Shown one piece after another: positions 1 to 12,024 of a stretch of DNA of 64,000 nucleotides (positions within the stretch are counted from its first letter, which is position 1; each line of letters opens with the position of its first letter). Location: positions 10,554,709-10,618,708 of the forward strand of contig NC_079476.1 in the NCBI RefSeq assembly GCF_026230105.1. Reading direction: 5' to 3'. The notes under the pieces were generated by a model. It saw only the letters and a program-made list of their open reading frames with translations. It made no database searches and was not told where the DNA came from. Source of the stretch: Diorhabda sublineata. Taxonomy: Eukaryota > Arthropoda > Insecta > Coleoptera > Chrysomelidae. The position numbers and the translations under genes were made by a program.

Positions 1-1406
1 TTGGTGACTGAAATAATATGAATTTGCGATTTCAGAACCTCGGACATGAATGTATTTTTGAAACATTCATATTTTGATGATATTTTGAAGAGGCGAAAAA
101 ATAAGTCCTGGCCATTTTGTATGTTTTTTCTAACTTTCAGTTGATTTATATGATTTATCCATTTTCCCATTTCTTCCTGGGAAAAATTAAATATACTAAA
201 TTTATATTATATATATAATACAATATAGTACTCATAATTCAATTAATGACATTGTAGAATTCTTCAATTGTGCAATATGTCCACTCTTGAAGAAATGCCG
301 TCGTCGATATTCGGAACTAAATCTATTTGTTGCTTATAATTCTAAAAATACCTATATGATAATTTTTTAGCATGAAGGTTCTAACAGGTCAGAGGTCGGT
401 TGGGCAATAAACATCTTATGGCATTACCTAATGCTTGGACTTCGCGGATTTTTGCTCTGAGGTAATTGTATTAGATAACTAAATAAAGCACTCAAAGTTT
501 TAGTAAATGAATTTATTAGAAAATATAGAACAGAAATATTAAATAAAGTAACAATAATAACTACACTTTTTATAAAATTGTTGATATAAAATTATAATAA
601 TTATAGACTGAGCGTTTAAAAAAATAATCAGAAACTACAAGTAGTACGGTCCTGTATATATTTCTTGTGCATTTTACAGCTACAACATTGTTAGTGGGAA
701 ATTCAAATGGTCAACAAATTGAGTAAATTTATTGTAATAGCATGACAGTGTTACTTCGGAACATTATTCACATTTTAAAATTTTTGTTTTCTGGAAATGA
801 TTTTTTTTATAACCAGTACCCAACCCATTTGGACTATGTCTTATCAAGAAAATATATACAAAGTAGCTCTTAATGTTGACCACCGAAAGAAATGGACAAA
901 ATCCACTAAACAACCTGAATCTCCGTTAAGAAGACTGTAAGACCCCAAAAATGTAGTACATGTATTCTAGATATTCTTGGGTCAAGTAATCACATTTACT
1001 ATTGAAACACCTACTATAAATAAAAACGTTGAATATTATTGGTTATTCATTATTATTTTTGTTGTTGAATATTGGAAATCAAACCACAATCCACGCAAAT
1101 ATTTTAATATGCACCTTTTATCGAAAATATAATCTTCTGTGAATGGACCTTGAAAAATGTACGACAATTTTTTGCATCAGTCTTAAACCATCTAATGATA
1201 TATAATATTATTGATGTTCTAGTTTTCGATTTTTTTCATTAATGTCAGCTAGGGTCCAACAATTTTATAAAACATTATTCTTCATAACGGTAACTGGATC
1301 AACGCTACCGAAACATAAAAAAGATTGTGTATTGATTTACCAAAAAAAAAAACAGAAAGAATATACCATAATATACCATAAGAAACATACAAAATATCTT
1401 GGTGGT
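1..1406. other. AT-rich stretch, no gene recognised
   Basis: No conserved protein, RNA gene or clear terminal repeat was recognised on either strand. The only open frame (1242-1430, plus) is short, lysine/tyrosine-rich and looks like chance in AT-rich DNA. Confidence 0.5.
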
Positions 1407-3810
1407 TCAGTTATGCTGAATTATTGTTAATTTATCATTTTTTTTATTTTGTCTAGTTTTTAATGAACTTGAAAAAGTTTTACAATATTTGAAAATCTGA
1501 GTTCGCAATAATAAATTGAAAATGTATTGCCTAAGACTACAACAGATTGCATTTGTTGCATACCACTCGGGAAGAATTTTTTCTATTTTTCCAACAATTT
1601 TCTTTTTCAAATTTAATATTATTTTATTATCTGAAATTTTCCCTATATTTTTGTCGAAGCTATCATGGTGAAATTTTTCAATAATGTTGTTGGACTTTTT
1701 AATGCGCACTATCATTTAAATAATAATTCTTATAGAATATAAAAAGCTCTTGTCCACTGTTTATGTCATCAGAAGCTTCTAAACTGACTTTACAGTCTCT
1801 GCAATTGAAGCGATCTAAACATTTTTTAATTAAATAACCCCCAAAATATACTACAGAACAATTTTCGAACGTCGCAATATCATTTGAATGTATCTCTGAA
1901 GAAATTGAATTGGTGGATGAATCCGTTTGTTCAGATGATGATTCTTCTTCAACATTTAATGAAACGAGTGCTTCATTGTCATCTGTTGGTGAAAGCAGTA
2001 CATCATCATCATCCAGTTGACTGCCTGCATTAGCACTTTTAGGTAGCATCATCAAATTGGCGACAATATTTATTTTAAATGCAGCTCGAAATGCTTTCAC
2101 TGTTGGGTTTCAAGATGATCTGGAATTAGTGTGCCTATGAATAAATAATTGGAACCTTCATTTTTTTGATCACTTGCAAATTGTTTAACGGAGTTAATGG
2201 TGAGAAGAAAACCATCAAAGCTATCAGGTCTGGTCAAATTTCCCTTTTTTCCAACTTTATAGAGATTTTCCAATAAATCATGTCCTGAGCTTAAAGCTGC
2301 TAGCACTTCTGGATTCGTTCGCTAAGAACACGATTACACGGTTTTGTTGAATGTAAACATGTACTATTCAGGGCATCAAATAAATTGATCATGGTTAGAA
2401 CAAAGTTAGCCGTATTTTTAGCTGTCTTGAAATAAGTTCACCAGTTTCCAAAGATGTCATTATGGCAGAATAAACACTGCGACTCAACAATTGGGCAGCT
2501 AATTTAACCTTCATTTTTTCGAAAGAATTCGGATTGATGTGCTTATCAGTCAGTTTCAATAAGGCTTTTCCTGCTTTGCTCCTTTTATCAAGATCATAAA
2601 CTTTTCGAATGTCAGAAAAACTTATGAACTGCCCATTAAATATGAAACTATTGTTCAAAAAATTGTTTCTAACGCATTTCAACAGATGGGGAGCATCAAA
2701 AAAAGCATAATATTTTTCTCATTATGAAAAAAATAAGGTTGGTTTGTGTTAACTCTCAAGTCCTTTATGAGCTTCTGATTGGTAGTTGATAAATCAAGTA
2801 CTATGCCTATAGTGTCTAGTTTTGTCTCACTAAGTTTTTCCAATGCCTTGGTAATTATACACCATAAAGAAGCATATGACACCACCATTCGATACAAAGT
2901 AGGCAATAGGAATTTTATTTCACTGACAGTTAAAGGCTTTCTTCCAAACACGCCCAGATCTTCGAAACCCTCAATTAAATCTGTTTTCATGTTGTACTCA
3001 AGATTCCTCTTAATAGACATTTCGACGAACATCAGAATACATTTCTTCTTGTAAGGCAGCATCTATCCGCCTTTAAAGTAAGGTGCATAGAAATTTTTTT
3101 ATTGAATCCAGGTTTGCAGCGGAAATTGGCAACCCATGATTTCACTGTTGAAATTTCTGGCAAAATAAACCCTTTTTGTCGCAAATATCTGTATGTCTTA
3201 CATCCTTTATAAAATAATGACAGGGCAGTTTTCTTTTCAGATAGTAACCATGGGGATTTCATCTTATGTTGTAATTGCATATTCCCAAGAGATTTTGTAA
3301 AATTCATGAGAGTTCCTTCTCCATCCAAAACGTGCGCAGAGAGTTACGTTTTCATAATCCTTTTTTTTTGTAGCTCTCAATTGAATATTCAGGTTATTGA
3401 CTTTGTTCCTAGCGTTAGTTAGTTCCTTTCTCAACCGTTCATTTTCTTCTTGCAATGACTGCTTCCTACCTCCAATTCCCATAGAACAAGATGAAAGGTT
3501 CTGTAACTCTTTCAACCACTCTTCATCTTCATGGTTACTGATAGAACTATCTGTCATGTCATCATTTCTGGAATGAATCGGGGCAATAAAATCACTATTT
3601 GAATATGTTTGTGAATGTGAGGAAACATTCAATTGGATTATTCCCTTCATCATTTTTGTAGCGGAATGGTACAGAAGTAGTAAGCAATCTTTTAGATTGA
3701 CCAATATTTTCACTGAAATGTTTGCTGCAGATCAGCTTATTTCTTAGTGATTTCTGGCTTAGGTTTGCCAAAACAGCATTACTTGAAATAAGGAACATCA
3801 ATGTTAACAA
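1407..3810 (-). pseudogene. P-element-like THAP transposase, degenerate main body
   Basis: Reading 3810 to 1407 gives the parts of a THAP9/P-element transposase in the right order across several frames. First comes the C-terminal half of the THAP finger (LICSKHF and SVPFRY, 3790-3650), then a coiled coil (LQEENERLRKEL, near 3450-3370). The N-terminal RNase H-like region follows (SPWLLSEKKTALSLFYKGC near 3260; EMSIKRNLEYN and LIEGFEDLG near 3000), then the insertion region (APHLLKCVRNN near 2690; LTDKHINPNSFEKM near 2540). The C-terminal part includes RPDSFDGFLLTINSVKQFA (near 2230) and VKAFRAAFKINIVANLM (near 2090). At least five frame changes and a small deletion near 2100 break the frame. 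The position normally reading FDEM near the first catalytic Asp reads FVEM. This is a dead transposase. A former domesticated gene is less likely, because the breaks are spread over its whole length. Confidence 0.8.
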
Positions 3811-5552
3811 ACATATTTATTGTAATGGTTATGGTAAAGTAGTATTTTTTTATATTCAAAAACTTTATTTCATTTCAATAACGGGCATAAATGCTATAAC
3901 GACTAGTAGTACCTTATTTGGAATTTCCCTAATTGTATCTTATATCATCGTCGGAATGACAGAATTTTCCCGAATTGTGTTAAGATAATTCCATACTCAA
4001 AAACAACTACACATCATTGAAATTTCTTGGTATGCTCACAACAACGGTAAAAACACTCTCATACTTATCTTTAATAAGGGTTTTTAAAGTCAAACAAAAA
4101 AGACCATTCAAAAGAATTGTAACAAAACCAGAAATAAAAAATATGCTAATAAGTATATACGTACCAAAGATATTTAAATAATCTGATTTTAATATAAACA
4201 TTATATTCATTGGCTTTGTATTGAAAGTTGTCCTAACAGCTACTACTAAAATTTTTTTGTCAGTTTTATAATTGTGTTAAGATATTTATAAAATGGCCTC
4301 ATCCTTACTGATAAGTGTACCAACTAACCCAAGACCGGTCTTGGTTTCACATTGGAGAGCTAAAAGTTATAATAATCGAAAATATTATTTATTGTATTAT
4401 CTATTTATACCTTTTGGATTGACCACAAAATAATAAAGAAATGTTAAAACTGAGCTCATTGTTGAGTTAAATATATTTATATTACTAATGGTACTAATTT
4501 AACAAAATGATTTTATTCACAAATATGGCATTACTATATTACTATAATCTTACCCTTAATAGATACGAGGACAAAAATGAACAATGGACAAAAATAGTGA
4601 TTATATTATGGAGGGACATTACATTGGTTAAAAAAGTCCTTTTTTATATAGAAAACGCCAGATAAGTAAAGTAAAGCTCTCAGTACATTTTTTGACAAAA
4701 TCAAAACAAGTATCTAAGACAGAAATGTTTGTAAGAATAATCATCAGTAATGTTAGTTATTCGAGATAAAAGTGTGCTATATCGCTTAAATTGACTAATA
4801 ATTATAATAAATAAGCATATCCTCATTAAAAACCTATATGTTGCCTCGTGAAGGCACGAAACGTCGTATCGAAGATTTGTTGGTACATATCTATAGTAAA
4901 TTTGTAATCAAATAAAACTAGGATTTGATATTATTTCATTCAAACATTCTATGCTGGATAAAACAAAAGCATAATTTTCATGTATAACTTAAGAATAGAG
5001 GAAATTATAATTTTCTCCCTAATTGTTACTATTTTGTCAATATGTTATGGCATAGAATATAGTATTATAACCATATTATAATATGTGATAAAAAAAACAG
5101 TCTATATACATTTGAACAGATGAAGTTTTTGCCTCATTGACAGGATAATTTCCAAATATAAACACACAGTCACACTACCTTATTATTATGTGCTTAGTTC
5201 ATAAACATTAAAAAATAACAAAAAATACTATTTCAATTTTTTTGAAATATTAAAGTTCAGTCATTTGTATTCGGTTAGTTATGCATATTTTCAAAAATGT
5301 TTTATTCTATTCTGTTTGTCTTTACTATAAAGATGGCTCCTAACTTTAAATTTAGGTATGATTCAAGTACTTTTGATAAGTTTATAAGATTGAATGGATT
5401 TGAAATTTGTAGTAAATCATTGTAAGGGTATAATATGCAATGCGACCATAATACAAATAAACTCATTATCAGAAAAAACTATTTATTATCTTTTATTTGA
5501 CGATAATTAAATACCTACTTATGTTTAGTATTGAACATTTGTAAACAGTCAT
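3811..5552 (-). other. Probable intron or spacer between the two THAP-transposase parts
   Basis: This AT-rich segment has no recognisable coding content. It lies between the first THAP half-finger (5553-5735) and the second (from about 3790), so it is most simply an intron of the P-element-like gene. The acceptor TTATTTCAAG just upstream of the second half is plausible. A canonical donor in the matching phase was not found, which suggests a mutated donor. Confidence 0.4.
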
Positions 5553-5735
5553 TTATTCACATTCACCATTTTTTATTTCTTTATGAAAAATAATTGTCTT
5601 AAGAATAACTCCCGAGTATATGATCCATTTTTGACATCTGGTAAAGTCATTCACAGGAAATCGGTACATTTTAATTGTAGGATCTGATCTCTTACTTAGT
5701 CCACACTTGAAATAAACACACTTATTTCCATCCAT
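5553..5735 (-). pseudogene. THAP zinc-finger N-terminal exon
   Basis: The frame starts with ATG at 5735 and shows the first half of a C2CH THAP DNA-binding finger: paired cysteines in CVYFKCG, then MYRFPVND, then the invariant Trp in QKWIIYSG. The second half (Cys-His in CSKHF) lies 1.8 kb downstream on the same strand. Together they make one complete THAP domain, as in P-element transposases, where THAP binds subterminal DNA. The exon itself has no stop before the Trp. The end of the frame (VILKTIIFHKEI onward) probably reads into the intron. Confidence 0.7.
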
Positions 5736-6149
5736 TTCTAAAAAATTGAAAAGAAGTGATTATTTGTTTTATAAATACATTTTAGTAAGAAGTTCGTTAA
5801 ATATACAGTTTTTTTACGAAATTGTAAGCTGTAGCATTTATACATCTAGCGCCTCTTATAATTTGAATATATTAACTAAGAGAGAAGTGAGGTATATTAA
5901 TTGTAATAATATCCACTTACCTTAAAATGTAATATATATCCAAGTTCAAAGATTGTCAAATAAAAAAATAATCCAAATGCACAACCAACGAAAATGCACA
6001 ACCAACGAAACTCAACAATAACACAACGAACACAATACAATAATGAACTCAAATTGCAACTGTACTATAGGCACCCAAAATAAGAAACTTTACACAGCTT
6101 AAGGGTTGAATATAATATTTTAAATAATTTTGGCGCCATCTGTTATTGG
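5736..6149. other. Spacer, no gene recognised
   Basis: AT-rich DNA upstream of the THAP exon. It contains a short local direct duplication, ATGCACAACCAACGAAA, near 5977-6010. No P-element 31-bp terminal repeat could be paired with the other side of the gene. Confidence 0.4.
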
Positions 6150-8994
6150 GGTAATTCGGCAACCAAACCTAAGATTTATACTCGACTAAAGCTAAGAAAA
6201 CACGTAATTCAAGTTACGACGTACAGTAAGAAAAGACGTGTGATCTACGTACCAAATCTCAACTTTAATCTTTTCTCAGTAAGTCAGATGCTAGACAAGG
6301 GACATGTACAGAAGGTAAACGAAAAAGAATCAATATTCTATAGTCAAGATGGTAGGGAAATTGTGGCAATAGCAAAGCGCAACGGACATCCCTACAAAAT
6401 AATGCTTAGCAGAGAAGAAGAGACAAGTCTGATGGTTCAGTCGATCAAAGTATGGCACGAGAGACTCGCTCATCAAAATGTACAGTATGTGAGGGACATA
6501 CTGAAAAGGAAAGGAATGATTATGTGTGCATAGGGTGCGCATATGGCAAGCAACATCGATCTTTATACCCAAACAATCCCAATACAGCCCAACAGCCATT
6601 AGATCTTGTGCATGTCGACACTGGCGAGATGAACATCCCGTCTCTATGAGGCGCCAAGTATTGGCTCATGTTTAAGGATGACTTAACCCACTACCGAAGC
6701 TATTATTTTATAAAGACAAAATATTGAGAGCTACCTGAGACTTGTTGAAAATCAGCTAGGAGAGGATAGTGAAGAGTCTGAGATTAGATAATGGCACTGA
6801 ACTGAAAAATGCAAAAATCAAACAAATGATGGAAAAGTTGGGAATCTTTCACACATTTACGAATGTACACACGCCAAAGCAGAACGGAAGGGTTGAGAGA
6901 GAAATAAGAACGATTGCTGAAGCAGCTAGAGTAGCGATACATGCTGACGAGTTGGACGAGAGACTGTGGGCAGAGGCAATGAACCATGCGATCTTCACAA
7001 TCAAACAGACTGGAACCACCAACGTACTAGAGAAAAGTCCAGCAGAACTTTGGTTTGGAAGGGAAATGAAGATTGAGAAGTTGCGACCATTTGGATGTGA
7101 ATGTTATGTGTGGACGCAAGCACAGAAGAGAGGTAAGATTGATAGAAAATCAGAAAAGGGAATTCTGTTTGGCTGTGACATTGATTCGCCCTGTTGCAGG
7201 ATTCATCTGAAGAAAAAGAGGGTAGTTAGCTCAGACAATGTGATATTCGACGAGGAAAAGGTGCGATTAAATCAAGGCACTGACATTGAGACCAGAAAGC
7301 ATAGCGGACAAGCAAGAAGAAAGCAATAGCGAGTGAGACTAAGAAGACGAGAACTGGAAGACTGAAGAAAGCGCCGAGGAGCCAAGCGACAATGAGAATG
7401 GGAGACCACAGCCAGCAGAAGAGCCAGGAACGAGAATTTTGCGAGATTGTCGGACTTTGCAACCACCACCGAGACTGAGAGATTGCATACTGGACTCCCG
7501 TCGTAGAGAAAAGAGTGCAAAAATAGCCATGATTGATGAAACAGAAGACATCCCGGTGAGCGAGGCACTCAAAAATGAGAAGTGGAGACAAGCAATGCAA
7601 GAGGAGTACGACTCACTCATGGAAATGAAAACTTGGAAACTGGTTGACTATCCAGAAGGAGTGAAACCAATCACTTGTCGTTGGGTACTACGAGAGAAAG
7701 GGAGAAAGTAGACGGTAGATACAAGATCAGACTCGTGGAAAGGGAATTTGAACAGAAGGAAGGAGTGGACTACGCGGAAACCTTCAGCCCCGTAGCCCGC
7801 CATGCATCGCTTCACCTACTCTTATGCCACGCAGCTTCAGAGAAAATGAAGTTGATATCATCCGATGTAAAAACAGCGTTCTTGTATGGAAACTTGGAGC
7901 AAGTCATTTACATGAACCAGCCTGAAGGGTTCAACGACGGATCATGGAAAGTTTGCAAGTTAGATGGGAGTCTCTACGGACTCAAACAAGCCCCAAGGAT
8001 GTGGAACGAGAGAGTCACCGCTCATTTTGAAAAAAAGATAGGCCTGATCAACACAGATGACGACCCATGTATTTACTATAACAAGGACAAGAGCATTATG
8101 CTTTAACTCTTCATTGGTGATGGATTGGTAGATGGGAAAGATGAAGAAGAAATATAAAACTTTTAGGCGAGATAAGCAAGGAATTTCAGATCACATACAG
8201 TGAGAAAGTACAAGACTAGTTAACGTATTTGGGCATGGAAATCAAGATCGACCAGAATGGCATCTTCGTGAATCAGCTTGATTACACGGAGAAGATTTTG
8301 AGAAAGATTGAGCAAGGGATGATCACCAAGAAGACAGACTTCAAGAGCGACGAGCCACTTCCGGGAACAACTATCGCGAAGCGATAGGAAGTTTGCTCTA
8401 CTTAGCTACAATCAGACATCAGCTTTGCCGTGAACTACCTAAGTCGATTCTGTAACAAGCCCATGAAAAGTCATTAGGTGATGGTGAAACGAGTGTTCCA
8501 GTACTTGAGAGGAACAGTGACAGCAGGAAGCCACTTCGAAGGAGACAAAGAACTCATGGCACATACCGATTCAGACTTTGGAGGAGACCCTGAGACAGGA
8601 CAGTCGACGAGTAGAGTGTTAGTGATGAGAGAGGATCAGTAATTTGGTACTCACAGAAACAGCGTCTGGTAGCGACTTCAACTGCAGAAGCGGAGTACCG
8701 AGCCGCGGTGTCAGTGATTGACGATGTGTGCTGGATCAAAAGAATTGCACTGGAACTTGGTATTCTTGAAATTGATCAGCCGATCATCTTGAGTTGACAA
8801 CATGTCAGCCATACACATGTTATAGAACGCACACGAAGGAAAGACGACCATAGGAAAGAAATACATTGAGATACCACGAAAGTACATCCCGCAACACGTC
8901 GGCAATACTGTGACACGGCAACACGTCGAGAGCAGCAAGCAGATTGCAGTCACTGAACAGAAAAATCTTTGAAACGCTCCACTGTAAATTGATC
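6150..8994 (+). pseudogene. 5'-truncated Copia-type retrotransposon pol
   Basis: Domains appear in Ty1/Copia order, with integrase before reverse transcriptase. GAG-pre-integrase comes first (VPNLNFNLFSVSQMLDKG near 6250; WHERLAHQNVQYV near 6455). The integrase core follows (HVDTGEMN near 6610; LRLDNGTE near 6780; NGRVEREIRTIAEAARVA near 6880, holding the D, D and E). RT comes next (CRWVLREK near 7680; YAETFSPVARHASLHLLL near 7770; SLYGLKQAPRMWNERV near 7970), then RNase H (HTDSDFGGD near 8560; STAEAEYRAA near 8680). Gag and protease are missing. The frame is broken by stops and indels (for example near 6530, 6650, 7330, 7700 and 8105). The YVDD polymerase motif reads FIGD near 8110. Inactive. 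Confidence 0.9.
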
Positions 8995-9260
8995 AAGGAG
9001 GAGTGTTGATAATTAATCAAATTAACAGCTGATCCGACCTATCCCTATCTCACACTATTTTGTTTTATATAGTTGGTAGCCATGTTTATATTAATTTCTA
9101 ATTTAGTTAAGTTGGCAGAGGACAAGCACTCTTAGATATGTACAAGTGAAAGTGAAGTAGTGACATAAAAATTGTGACAGGCAAACGTGCTACAAATTGT
9201 GATTTTTAATTACTTTTAAATATTGAGTAACAATCCTAAGTTTTGTTAATTAAAACAAGT
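8995..9260 (+). repeat. Copia polypurine tract and 3' LTR (far end uncertain)
   Basis: AAGGAGGAG at 8995-9003 is a typical polypurine tract and is followed directly by TGTTGATAATT, a usual Copia LTR start, at 9004. The last 20 codons of RNase H end shortly before it. No 5' LTR remains in the window, so the LTR end cannot be fixed by comparison; 9260 is only an estimate. Confidence 0.6.
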
Positions 9261-9739
9261 ATCATTTATTCATAATTTAACAACAAAAAACCCAAAACCC
9301 ACTGAAAATAACAACATTTTGTCCGTGTTTTATCGAAATTGGGCCACTGTAAAGCGTGAAATATTTCGAAATATCAACATTTTCATCTACATGCAACGAT
9401 GCCATCAACTTCGAATATATGAACCACAATGTCGATTATTTTTCAACTTTATTCAAAATTTCAAAATAAATAAGCACAATATTTTTTGTCATTTTGGAAG
9501 CAAATTATATGACACCATCTGCCACTTTATGTAATTCTAGAGGTGTGCAATTAAATTCTTCACGTCGTTCTTCGTCCTTTTTTTGTATTTTCAAGAAAAC
9601 TTTGAATTATTTGATATTTGTCGAGTCAACAAATAAATATTTGAGACCAATTCTTCATGTAGTTTGCTTATCAGTGTTTATCCCAATTACAGATACCACA
9701 ATTTTCCTAGTATCTTCTTCTTCTTTTATTAATACTTAA
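9261..9739. other. Spacer, no gene recognised
   Basis: Short plus-strand frames occur, but none resembles a known protein. Part of this may be the remainder of the Copia LTR. Confidence 0.4.
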
Positions 9740-10063
9740 TCTTATTTTTTCTACTATTGAGCCTCTTCAGAAGTAGATGTCCAGCTTTCGTACTATCTCT
9801 TATGAGGTCGGCGGGAGGTCTCATTGAAATTGATTTTTCATCCTTTCAGCCCATCAATATTTCATCATTCTCTCAACATAATCTCTCCAATATCGTATTT
9901 AGGAATTTTCAGATCTTCTCTTATAGCTTTGCTTTTCATTTGATCTCTTAGACCCACTCCTATAATCGTTCTCAATGTTTTTATCTCTGTTGCCCTCATC
10001 ATGTCCATCGTTTTTATTGTGTTCGCTCAAGTTTCCCCTGCATATGTAAGTATAGGTCTACCA
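9740..10063 (-). pseudogene. Non-LTR retrotransposon fragment, ORF2 C-terminus
   Basis: On the minus strand from 10063, one frame reads RPILTYAGET, a stop, then MMRATEIKTLRTIIGV and KAIREDLKIPKYDI, ending in stops near 9877. This is the conserved post-RT region common in insect LINEs often annotated as craniofacial-development-protein-2-like. A further matching stretch in another frame (MRPPADLIRDSTKAGHLLL) runs to about 9770. Only the last 100 or so codons remain. A MITE abuts the upstream side at 10065. Confidence 0.65.
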
Positions 10064-10064
10064 C

Positions 10065-10174
10065 TACACCAAAACTCACAATGACACGCGCGTTTCGATT
10101 ACAAAGTTATCGTCTTTAAAAACTGAAGATAAACTATTTATGCGTCAGACAGTGTAATTGTGAGTGTTGGTGTA
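10065..10174. repeat. Small inverted-repeat element (MITE-like)
   Basis: TACACCAAAACTCACAATG at the left pairs with the reverse complement of the right end at 10152-10174 (about 23 bp, two or three mismatches). TA flanks both sides, as expected for a mariner-type MITE. The interior has no coding capacity. The element interrupts the LINE fragment on its left. Confidence 0.55.
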
Positions 10175-11168
10175 CTATAGTGTAAACAATATTGTTGGTT
10201 GAAAAAAAAGACAAAAGTTGCGACATATCAAATCTTTTTAAATTTTCGTCCAATGGTCAACTTTTCACTAAGCACTACTTTCCTATTTTTCATATTTATA
10301 TTTAGAACAATTAATTCGATAAGTTGACTACAATATCCAATTAGTACCAAGCTTGAGTGCTTAATATCCCTAAGCTCTCAAGTAAATTCCAAATGCGACG
10401 TAAAATTACAATCGTCTATTAATAATTCTAGCACCATGCTTTCTTGTATTATTTTTCCAAAGATTACCTCATTAATTCCAAATGTCAAAATAGACACCAA
10501 ACTGCTAAATATCTGCAATTAACAAGTCGTAAATACAGCATACCAAATAGCATTGATCTACTGATTGTTGCCGACTTACTATGAAGGTGGCTGTCAAATC
10601 GGCCTCGGCAAAAACAAACCCTTATTCAAAAAACACTTTTTGGATGAGTAATATCAGATCCTCTGAATCCAACTCAAAATAAATGCAACTTCGTCACAAA
10701 CTTATATTCACAAAATCAACTTTCCTGATACTGGATACTCGAAAAATGCTCTCGGGAAAAAATACTCTTTCTAGAAGAACGGGAATGTGATGAAGATGTT
10801 TCTCAAAATTCTTTCTGCAAGTGATAGATTTGTTGTTTTGTACCAAAGTTTATAAAATGAACTTGTTGATATCAAAATCAAATCAAAAAATTTGCTGTTT
10901 ACAGCTGGACACTTTTTCAGCTTTACCCTTATTCCAGACCATTCTCCTTACCTCTAGTCTCCATAATGATTAAATTTTAGAGTATTGACGAAATAACGAA
11001 AGTTGATAGATTCTTTTTCAAAAATTTTCTAAATATTTAAAACATTGAGTTATCATCTTCAAAACATTTGTTGACTAAATTTATAATTTTTTTAGTAACC
11101 TTTGTAAAAAAGGAAATATTAATAATAAAAGCTATATGTATATATATTTATTTTGAAATATATCAACT
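10175..11168. other. Spacer downstream of TACO1, no gene recognised
   Basis: AT-rich DNA with no recognisable frame. Its right edge contains the 3' end of the minus-strand TACO1 gene; candidate polyadenylation signals are too common here to choose one. Confidence 0.4.
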
Positions 11169-11663
11169 TTAGGCAATATTATCTACCAGCCTCACAACTT
11201 CAGGTAAATTTTCTAATTTTTCATACAATTTCTGACAATGATCTAGTTCGAAGTCTTGTAAATCTTGTAATTTTAAAGGAACATACTCAATTTCAGCACT
11301 ATTAACTTTGTAACCTATTTTTTCTAATTCTGTAACCACTCGGGTTAAATTCGTTTTACCGCAGGTAAATTGGAGTAAATTGTTTTCTATCACTGTTACA
11401 TCTTCTGCACCCGATTCTATTGCGTGATCTGTTGCTAGCTCTAAAATTTCTCCTTGGGATTTATTAATCATAGACTGGTGTTCAGCTTCTATTCGTCCTT
11501 TTTCGTCAAATAAATGTAAGCCGCCTCCCTCACTGAACTTTGACCTAAAACAAATGAATCAGATATGTTTTTATATTATATTCTAATAAGTATATAAATC
11601 TAGCTGTTAAAAAATCAGAAAAATCTAAGAAATAATGAACACCAGTAATGAAAAAACATGTAG

Positions 11664-11731
<68 letters not shown>

Positions 11732-11946
11732 AAAAACACGTGTATCCACACGTATATCCAAAAATGTGAAAAGTAATTTAAAAAAATAAAGGGGATGCTG
11801 CTAGGGGTGAGGGGGTGGCTTTTCCAGTAAGTTTAAATAAGCCATAATGCTTGCCCCTTCCAACATAAATTGACGTGTTTTTGGATTTTTTCTAAATACC
11901 AGTATTACAAAAGTTATTAAAGGTGGATACTTTTATCTGAAAAGCA

Positions 11947-12024
<78 letters not shown>

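Noticed and set aside
1242..1430. 62-codon plus-strand frame
   Set aside because: Lys/Tyr-rich low-complexity text without any resemblance.
3722..3988. Plus-strand hydrophobic frame over the THAP region
   Set aside because: Lies opposite the THAP second half, whose minus-strand text is conserved.
4840..4900. Motif GGCACGAAACGTCGTATCGAAG as a regulatory site
   Set aside because: Resembles common insect repeat text (similar GAAACGCG pieces at 10090 and 40915), but no element limits could be drawn.
7226..7620. Three overlapping minus-strand frames
   Set aside because: Antisense of the Copia pol linker; low-complexity Ser/Leu-rich text with no family.
9319..9951. Plus-strand frames
   Set aside because: Partly opposite the conserved minus-strand LINE text; no resemblance.
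11545..11751. Minus-strand frame full of Tyr-Ile repeats
   Set aside because: It is a translation of the (AT)n microsatellite.
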